Below, one piece after another: positions 59,304 through 64,000 of a stretch of DNA of 64,000 nucleotides; within the stretch, counting starts at the first letter, position 1, and each line of letters opens with the position of its first letter. Position numbers and translations under genes: made by a program. This stretch comes from Actinoplanes derwentensis. GTDB lineage: Bacteria; Actinomycetota; Actinomycetes; Mycobacteriales; Micromonosporaceae. The stretch covers positions 9,324,001 to 9,388,000 of the forward strand of contig NZ_LT629758.1 of the NCBI RefSeq assembly GCF_900104725.1. The letters run 5' to 3'. The notes beneath the pieces are model-generated. The model was given only the letters and a program-made list of their open reading frames with translations. It had not been told where the DNA came from and did no database searches.

Positions 59304-59888
59304 ATGACCAACGCACTCGTCGTGATCGACGTCCAGGAATCGTTCCGGGCCCGGCCGCTCTGGGCCACCAACAGCAACCCCGACGTGGTGAAGAACGTCA
59401 GCCGCCTCGTCGAAGCCGCCCGCGCCGCCGGTGACCAGGTGATCTGGGTGATCCACTCGGAACCCGGCACCGGCGGCGTCTTCGACCCGGAGAGCGGCTT
59501 CGTCCGGGTCGTCGACGAACTGCCGCGTGCCGAGGGGGAGCCGCTGCTGGTCAAGACCGTGCACAACGCGTTCACCACCACCAACCTGCAGCACCTGCTC
59601 ACCGTCGCCGGAGTCCGGTCGATCACGGTGGCCGGACTGCGGACCGAACAGTGCGTGGAGACCACCGCCCGGTTCGCCTCCGACCTCGGTTACCAGGTGA
59701 CGTTCGCGATCGACGCCACCTCCACCAGCCCGATCCCGCACCCGGACGCCCCCGCCGACCAGACCGTGGAACAGTTGCTGGCCGACCCCCGTACGCTGTC
59801 GGCCGAGGACGTGGTGGCCCGCACCGTCTACGCGCTGGCCGGCCGCTTTGCCACCGTCAAGACCGTCTCGGAGATCCTCGGGGAGTGA
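59304..59888 (+). CDS. Isochorismatase-family cysteine hydrolase
   Basis: 194 residues from ATG 59304. Typical fold with the Asp-Lys-Cys triad: Asp in ALVVIDVQESF, Lys in LLVKTVHNAF, Cys in GLRTEQCVETTARFASDLGY. These enzymes hydrolyse nicotinamide, N-carbamoyl or isochorismate-type substrates; no subclass marker is clear. It is 8 bp ahead of the AraC-type regulator, so they are probably co-transcribed, with the regulator controlling or sensing the hydrolase pathway. Confidence 0.9.
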   Translation: MTNALVVIDVQESFRARPLWATNSNPDVVKNVSRLVEAARAAGDQVIWVIHSEPGTGGVFDPESGFVRVVDELPRAEGEPLLVKTVHNAFTTTNLQHLLTVAGVRSITVAGLRTEQCVETTARFASDLGYQVTFAIDATSTSPIPHPDAPADQTVEQLLADPRTLSAEDVVARTVYALAGRFATVKTVSEILGE

Positions 59889-59895
59889 CCGGATC

Positions 59896-60786
59896 GTGAG
59901 CAGGGTGCTGTTCGTCCTGACCCCGCAGGTGCACCTGCTCGACCTCGCCGGCCCGGCCCAGGTGTTCTCCACCGCGCCGGGCTACGAGCTGCTCTACTAC
60001 GCCGAGACATCGCCGGTGCCGACCTGGCAGGGGGTGCCGCTGGTCGCCTCGTCGTCCTGGCCGTCGCTGGGCCCCGGTGACCTGGTGCTGGTGCCCGGCT
60101 GGCGGGACGGCCACGGCTATTTCACCCCCGGCACCCTCGACCGGATCGCCGCGCATCACACCGCCGGCGGCACGGTCGCCAGCGTGTGCGCCGGAGCCGA
60201 CGCTCTCGGCCGGGCCGGGCTGCTCGACGGCCGCCACTGCACCACCCACCACGGCCTGCAGGACCGGCTGGCCCGCAGCCATCCAGCGGCGAGGGTCGTC
60301 CGGGACGTGCTCTACGTCAGCGACGACCGGGTGGTCACCTCAGCCGGCATCGCCAGTGGCATCGACCTGGCCCTGCATCTGGTAGCCCAGCGCCACGGTC
60401 CGGCCGAGGCCGCCCTGGTGGCCCGCGAGATGGTGGTCTACGCCCGCCGCAACGGCGACGACCAGCAGGACAGCGCCATGCTGCGCCACCGAGCCCACCT
60501 GAACGACGTGGTCCACCGAGTCCAGGACCGCATCGACGCCGACTTCACGGCCACCCTGCCCCTGTCCGACCTGGCAGCGACGGCAGGCGTCAGCGAACGA
60601 ACCCTGACCCGCCTCTTCACCACCGCGACCGGCCGAACCCCACTGCGCTACCAGCAACTACTCCGCGTCGAACGCGCCGAACACCTGATCGGCCACGGCG
60701 CCACCACGGATTCCGCCGCCCGAGCAGTCGGCTTCACCGACGCCCGCATGCTCCGCCGCCTCCGCTCCCGCACCCCGGTGCGATGA
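59896..60786 (+). CDS. GlxA-type AraC regulator (DJ-1/PfpI domain + HTH)
   Basis: 296 residues from GTG 59896. N-terminal class I glutamine-amidotransferase-like (DJ-1/PfpI) domain: VLFVLTPQVHLLDLAGPAQV, then TVASVCAGADALGRAGLLDG with a Cys in the nucleophile-elbow position, then TTHHGLQ. The C-terminal ~95 residues are an AraC HTH pair (LPLSDLAATAGVSERTLTRL and FTTATGRTPLRYQQLLRVER). The family controls catabolism of amines and related compounds. The 3' portion (from ~60393) is partly duplicated at 61510-61827 on the other side of a toxin-antitoxin pair. Confidence 0.9.
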   Translation: MSRVLFVLTPQVHLLDLAGPAQVFSTAPGYELLYYAETSPVPTWQGVPLVASSSWPSLGPGDLVLVPGWRDGHGYFTPGTLDRIAAHHTAGGTVASVCAGADALGRAGLLDGRHCTTHHGLQDRLARSHPAARVVRDVLYVSDDRVVTSAGIASGIDLALHLVAQRHGPAEAALVAREMVVYARRNGDDQQDSAMLRHRAHLNDVVHRVQDRIDADFTATLPLSDLAATAGVSERTLTRLFTTATGRTPLRYQQLLRVERAEHLIGHGATTDSAARAVGFTDARMLRRLRSRTPVR

Positions 60787-60793
60787 CCTTCGA

Positions 60794-61099
60794 CTACGAG
60801 GCGAGCCGGAACTCGGCGTGCATACCCGTGCCGGTGATCTGGAGATCCAGCTCGCCCTGCAGTGCACTCGCTAGGCGATGCAGCAGAGGGAGCGTGGGCG
60901 TGACTGCGCCACCCTCCAGCCGCGAGATCACCGTCTGTGTGGTTCCGGCCCGCGCGGCAAGCTCGGCCTGGCTGATTCCCAGGACGGTCCGCCGGTCATA
61001 AACGGCCTGGCCGAGGGCGATCCGGGTGCCGGCCTCGATGTACTCGGCGCTCTCCCGATGCTCGTCCGGAACAGCCCACTTGGTGTGGTATCCCTTCAT
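60794..61099 (-). CDS. XRE-family antitoxin (HigA-like)
   Basis: 101 residues. A helix-turn-helix of the XRE type (GISQAELAARAGTTQTVISR LEG, ~42-64) with an N-terminal leader of ~40 residues and a short C-terminal strand (LDLQITGTGMHAEFRL). Its ATG overlaps the stop of the upstream toxin gene by 4 bp (ATGA), the toxin-first order of HigBA/Gp49-type modules. The reading frame is complete. It ends 7 bp from the convergent AraC-type gene. Confidence 0.87.
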   Translation of the reverse strand: MKGYHTKWAVPDEHRESAEYIEAGTRIALGQAVYDRRTVLGISQAELAARAGTTQTVISRLEGGAVTPTLPLLHRLASALQGELDLQITGTGMHAEFRLAS

Positions 61100-61468
61100 C
61101 GCCTATCTCCTTCACGGTCGTAGAGGTGAGCCGCTGCCCTGTGCTCACTTTCACACACCTTCTGCGCGGCGATGGCACGCTCGACCTCGCTCGTCTCCCG
61201 AGCACGGGTCTTGCGGAAGACCGTCAGCAACACGATCCGACGCTGAGGCGCAACCCCAGTAGGTGACCCGCCAGGCAACCCGGCCGAGGTGAAACCTCAG
61301 CTCGCGAACCGCTCCCTGAAGATGCTTGCTGTATGGCTCGCCAAGCGTGGTCGGTGCTTCAGCGAGCCTGTCCGCATGAAACTCAACTGTCCGATATGCC
61401 GGGAGAGGGAGCGAGTCCAGCCACCTTCTGACCTCGGGCTCTAGCTCGACGTCATACCGATCCCCCAT
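61096..61468 (-). pseudogene. Frameshifted HigB/Gp49-like toxin gene
   Basis: From ATG 61468 the protein reads as a RelE/HigB-type mRNA interferase (YDVELEPEVRRWLDSLPLPA, then VRELRFHLGRVAWRVTYW). At a run of four C on the plus strand (61254-61257; GGGG on the coding strand) the frame breaks. Removing one G restores VAPQRRIVLLTVFRKTRARE and a normal C-terminus ending at the antitoxin start. The intact product would have about 123 residues. Either a genuine inactivating insertion, phase variation at the homopolymer, or a sequence error; the antitoxin is intact. Confidence 0.8.
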
Positions 61469-61509
61469 ATACGCGAGCATATAGCGATGCGGTGACGATG
61501 CCAAAAGCC

Positions 61510-61827
61510 CCACGGTCCGGCCGAGGCCGCCCTGGTGGCCCGCGAGATGGTGGCCTACGCCCGCCGCAACGGCGACGACCAGCAGGACAGCCCACCCTGC
61601 CCCTGTCCGACCTGGCAGCGACGGCCGGCGTCAGCGAACGAACCCTGACCCGCCTCTTCACCACCGCGACCGGCCGAACCCCACTGCGCTACCAGCAACT
61701 ACTCCGCGTCGAACGCGCCGAACACCTGATCGGCCACGGCGCCACCACGGATTCCGCCGCCCGAGCAGTCGGCTTCACCGACGCCCGCATGCTCCGCCGC
61801 CTCCGCTCCCGCGCCCCGGCGGAGTGA
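61510..61827 (+). pseudogene. Duplicated 3' fragment of the AraC-type regulator
   Basis: Nearly identical to 60393-60786 but lacking about 76 bp (between GACGACCAGCAGGACAG and CCACCCTGCCCCTG), which removes the segment linking the two domains and shifts the upstream frame. The AraC HTH part remains in frame to the stop codon. The fragment has no start signals of its own and is presumably silent. Together with the intact gene it brackets the toxin-antitoxin pair. Confidence 0.85.
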
Positions 61828-62035
61828 GCCTCAGCTAGGCAGTCGCCCTCCACTGTGTAGTCCTGGTCTTGTCGCTGGGCGGCCTTATTCGCGTACCGAT
61901 CATGCAGAACATGTTGTTCGTTCCGGGAAGTGCGGTTCGATGTGGTTACCGGCTGGATGTCTGACTTGAGGTAACGCCGGCGCGAGGTGGTTCGGTTGGT
62001 ATCCGCTGGCCTGGCAGGTCGATCGGAGGGCGGTA

Positions 62036-62244
62036 TTGGGCTACTGGGCGAAGCATCCGAAGAAGGAGCTGGAGGACGTACTACAGACGCTCCACGAACA
62101 CGGATCAAGATCCTGAACCCGCCGAAGTACTACACGGCTCGCTGCTCGTGCGGTGCTCATCAGCGACAGATACATCTGACGCCGAGCAGCGCGCACTACG
62201 CGAACCATGTGGTGCAGTGGGCGCGGAACAAGCCCTGTTGGTGA
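62036..62244 (+). pseudogene. Frameshifted small HicA-like/zinc-ribbon protein
   Basis: GGAGG precedes TTG 62036, which starts GYWAKHPKKELEDVLQTLHE. The frame stops after HGSRS. Adding one base near 62105 turns this into EHGFKILNPPKYYTARCSCG followed by AHQRQIHLTPSSAHYANHVV and QWARNKPCW to the stop at 62244. The restored 70-residue protein has a CxCG knuckle and a His-Leu-Thr-Pro segment that resembles small RNA-binding HicA-like toxins. The partner gene starts 17 bp downstream. Identification of the family is tentative; the frameshift is clear. Confidence 0.6.
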
Positions 62245-62261
62245 CGAGGAAGGGACGACTG

Positions 62262-62621
62262 ATGGTTGAGCTTCGACTGGAGCTTTCGTTTGCCGTCGGT
62301 GACCGGGATGGTCAGCCGCTGCCGACTGAGCGACTCCACGCGGTGGGCGAGCAACTCATGGAGGCACTGCTCGATCTGGAGGGTTGTAACGACGGGCTGA
62401 AGGATCCGGCGACGTCGAGCGACTCGGACCTCAGCGAGGTGACGATCGATCTTCTCGTCGCCGCCGCGAGTGATACCGAAGCGGTCGGTGTCGCATTGAA
62501 TCTGTGCCGGACGGCGATTCACGCCATCGGCGCGTCAACGCCGAACTGGCCGTCCGACCCGGCGAGTTCCGCGGACACGGACTTCCGTCCGAAGAACGTG
62601 CAGTTCGACTACGTCTCCTGA
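62262..62621 (+). CDS. Hypothetical partner of the HicA-like gene
   Basis: 119 residues from ATG 62262 with AGGAAGGGACG as ribosome-binding region. The sequence looks like a compact alpha/beta ferredoxin-like domain: VELRLELSFAVGDRDGQPLP, then LHAVGEQLMEALLDLEGCND, then SEVTIDLLVAAASDTEAVGV, ending in a polar tail. No recognised family. Its closeness to the frameshifted small gene (17 bp) suggests a two-gene module, possibly toxin-antitoxin. The gene itself is intact, which would fit an antitoxin kept after loss of its toxin. Confidence 0.6.
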   Translation: MVELRLELSFAVGDRDGQPLPTERLHAVGEQLMEALLDLEGCNDGLKDPATSSDSDLSEVTIDLLVAAASDTEAVGVALNLCRTAIHAIGASTPNWPSDPASSADTDFRPKNVQFDYVS

Positions 62622-62636
62622 GCTTCAGCCCACACC

Positions 62637-62666
62637 TGGTGCGGATCGGACCGTAGGTTGCCACGC
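62637..62666. repeat. Palindromic repeat, partial copy 10 (right half only)
   Basis: TGGTGCGGATCGGACCGTAG followed by GTTGCCACGC: centre and right arm of the family with the left arm missing, 15 bp after the hypothetical partner gene. Confidence 0.6.
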
Positions 62667-62684
62667 GATGGCAGACGGCGACTT

Positions 62685-62727
62685 GTGTGGTGACTTCGGG
62701 TGCGGATCGGACCGTATGTCACCACGC
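62685..62727. repeat. Intergenic palindromic repeat, copy 11
   Basis: 43-bp copy with arms GTGTGGTGACTTCGGG and CCGTATGTCACCACGC and centre TGCGGATCGGA. It lies in the 329-bp convergent gap before the pectate lyase gene; the rest of that gap has no coding signal. Confidence 0.75.
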
Positions 62728-62847
62728 TGGGTTGGCGTCTTGGGCCGCTTCGGCCCGGAAGCCCGGAGTCGGCCCGGTGTGCGGACTGCCGGGGATGTGG
62801 CCACGGGGCTGTGCGTTCAGCGTACGAAAAAGAATGGTGTGACGCCG

Positions 62848-62883
62848 AACGGCCGGACCCGTCTGGCACCGGATCCGGCCGTT
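62848..62883. terminator. Possible terminator hairpin near the pectate lyase end
   Basis: AACGGCCGGA and TCCGGCCGTT are perfect 10-bp complements around a 16-base loop, 68 bp beyond the pectate lyase stop on the minus strand. There is no T-tract on that strand; on the plus strand TTCTTC follows. Confidence 0.45.
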
Positions 62884-62950
62884 TCTTCGGAGGCTTACGC
62901 CGTTACTGGGGGAAAGCGCCGGAATCGCGCTTCAGCAAGGCGTAAGCAGG

Positions 62951-63754
62951 TCACTTGTAGGTGATGTTCGAGGTGCTGAACTTGCAGTTCGTGCCGTCGC
63001 CGCCGGTGGCCGCGGTCTGAGTGGCGACCTTGGTGGGTTCGGCGCCGGTCTTGTTGCCCTTGAAGGTCACGCAGATGGCGATCTTCTTCTTGCTGTCGCC
63101 GCTGATCGTGATGCCGGAGAGGGTGGCGGTGTCGCCGAAGTTGGAGTTGATGCCGACCAGGCTGCCGCCGGGGGCGGTGGCGGTGACGTTCTTCAGGACG
63201 ACGCTGCGCTTGTACTGGGTCTTGCAGTTGCCGCAGGAGCGGTACAGCTTGCCGAAGTCACTGACCGCGAAGTTGCTGACGGTCAGGGTGCCGCCGCCGT
63301 TGTGCTGGAAGACCTTGTCGTCGGCGCCTTTGGCGGCACCTCCGGTGACCGTGTACTTGGCGCTGGAGCCGCCCTTGAACGTGGCGGCGTCCTCGCCGAC
63401 GTTCTCCCACCACACGTTGGAGATCGTGCAGGAGCCGAGGCAGTGCACGCCGTCGGCGGCCGGCGAGCCGATGATCACGTTTTTCAGGGTGGCGCCGTCG
63501 GCCAGCGTGAACAGCGGGTCCTGGCCCTCGTCCTGGCTGTCGCCGCCGAGCGCGCCGCTGCCGACGAAACGCTTCAGGCCGCCGTCGAAAGTGCCGGAGA
63601 CCGCTTTGCTCGCGGTCAGTTTGGTGGTGCCGGTGGCGGTCGGGAAGGTCGCCGCGGAAGCGCCCTGGGTATAGACCACAGCGCCCATGCCGAGGCTGAG
63701 AGCGACAACCGTCACGAGGCCGGCACGCCAGCGCTTCTGCAGTTTCTTGAACAC
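62951..63754 (-). CDS. Secreted PL3 pectate lyase
   Basis: 267 residues from GTG 63754, six bases after a GAAGGG ribosome-binding site; the longer in-frame extension hides the signal. Signal peptide: WRAGLVTVVALSLGMGAVVY, cut near ASAA. The catalytic part is a small PL3 beta-helix: LKNVIIGSPAADGVHCLGSC, ISNVWWENVGEDAATFKGGS (the calcium-binding acidic cluster typical of PL3) and CGNCKTQYKRSVVLKNVTAT with basic residues for proton abstraction. It cleaves polygalacturonate by calcium-dependent beta-elimination. KDG metabolism genes lie 7 kb away, suggesting pectin use, though not an operon. Confidence 0.92.
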   Translation of the reverse strand: MFKKLQKRWRAGLVTVVALSLGMGAVVYTQGASAATFPTATGTTKLTASKAVSGTFDGGLKRFVGSGALGGDSQDEGQDPLFTLADGATLKNVIIGSPAADGVHCLGSCTISNVWWENVGEDAATFKGGSSAKYTVTGGAAKGADDKVFQHNGGGTLTVSNFAVSDFGKLYRSCGNCKTQYKRSVVLKNVTATAPGGSLVGINSNFGDTATLSGITISGDSKKKIAICVTFKGNKTGAEPTKVATQTAATGGDGTNCKFSTSNITYK

Positions 63755-63848
63755 GAGCGACCCTTCGTAGGAGCGGGAAAAGCGATTCCACTGGGGTAGT
63801 GGCCCGCTCCTGCCGAAAGGTTGCTCGTAATCTTGCGTCGTCAAACGG

Positions 63849-64000
63849 TTACGGAAAGTCGATGTCGGTATCGTCGGCGATGTCGCCGACCGGAATCACC
63901 ATCACCTGGTTGGCGCGCAGATAGTCACGCGCCCCGCGATCGCCGGTGGCCGTGGCCGCGACCCCGTTCCAATGGTCCCGGCCGATCAGTACCGGATGGC
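63849..64000 (-). CDS. C-terminal fragment of a MobA/CoxI-like nucleotidyltransferase
   Basis: The last 50 codons of a minus-strand gene entering from the right edge: HPVLIGRDHWNGVAATATGD, then RGARDYLRANQVMVIPVGDI, ending in ADDTDIDFP. This tail pattern (HP-LxGR, GDxGAR-YL, GDIADxxDID) is that of NTP-transferase proteins in the molybdenum-cofactor cytidylyl/guanylyltransferase group. The catalytic N-terminal half is outside the window, so substrate cannot be judged. Confidence 0.65.
   Translation of the reverse strand, partial: HPVLIGRDHWNGVAATATGDRGARDYLRANQVMVIPVGDIADDTDIDFP

Noticed and set aside
2581..62727. CRISPR array formed by the 43-bp repeats
   Set aside because: Copies are kilobases apart or in loose pairs, differ in sequence, have no regular spacers and no cas genes are present.

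Overview
This is chromosomal DNA from a very GC-rich actinobacterium. Genes are densely packed, GTG and TTG starts are common, many stop/start codons overlap by 4 bp, and the protein families are typical of Micromonosporaceae; an Actinoplanes-like organism is my best inference. No rRNA, tRNA, CRISPR array, transposase or phage structural gene was seen. Both edges cut genes: a nitroreductase-like gene on the left and a nucleotidyltransferase-like gene on the right.

Layout. 1-10.5 kb: nitroreductase, acetyltransferase, a kinase-remnant/methyltransferase fusion, an NAD kinase-acetyltransferase fusion, a receiver/thioredoxin-reductase-like fusion coupled to a cNMP-domain histidine kinase, an MFS transporter and an AbiEi/DUF559-type protein. 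10.6-16.8 kb: a three-gene minus-strand operon (GCS2-type ligase fused to a circularly permuted ATP-grasp, an Asn-synthase-like amidotransferase, an S9 peptidase) that resembles cassettes making small peptide-amide osmolytes but has different parts. 17-21.4 kb: sugar-nucleotide epimerase, SulP-carbonic anhydrase fusion, membrane/HhH protein. 21.5-33.5 kb: a carbohydrate locus with two secreted GH87-type alpha-1,3-glucanases, a GH13 alpha-glucosidase, an ABC sugar importer without its own ATPase, and a LacI regulator. This reads as a complete alpha-1,3-glucan (mutan or fungal-wall) utilisation system. 33.6-38.6 kb: a mini chemoreceptor-like protein, a YchJ-like protein and a kynA-kynU-amidohydrolase operon. 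38.7-48.3 kb: methyltransferase, Gfo/Idh/MocA oxidoreductase, a GH130/barrel/GT4 operon, another GT4, an oligo-1,6-glucosidase-like GH13 and an SDR. 48.4-56.8 kb: TspO, a secreted PGRP amidase, an FAD monooxygenase with a divergent GntR-TetR chimeric regulator, a quinone-oxidoreductase-like enzyme, and eda-kdgK behind a LacI-type palindrome. 56.9-64 kb: a TioE-like MerR regulator divergent from an erythromycin-esterase fusion, isochorismatase, an AraC-type regulator, a decaying toxin-antitoxin patch and a PL3 pectate lyase.

Two window-wide patterns stand out. First, a family of about 43-bp palindromes (core arms GCGTGGTGACTTACGG and its complement) occurs at seven intergenic places, mostly between convergent genes. 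Second, the stretch 60.4-62.6 kb holds a duplicated regulator 3' end, a toxin gene with a one-base insertion and a second small gene with a one-base deletion, the signature of a degenerating small-module hotspot.

Genes working together: polysaccharide hydrolysis outside the cell (GH87 x2, PL3), import (SBP plus two permeases), intracellular hydrolysis (two GH13), and entry to central metabolism (KdgK/Eda for the pectin-derived branch), with separate LacI-type control signals. All assignments come from reading motifs and gene order; no database search was run.
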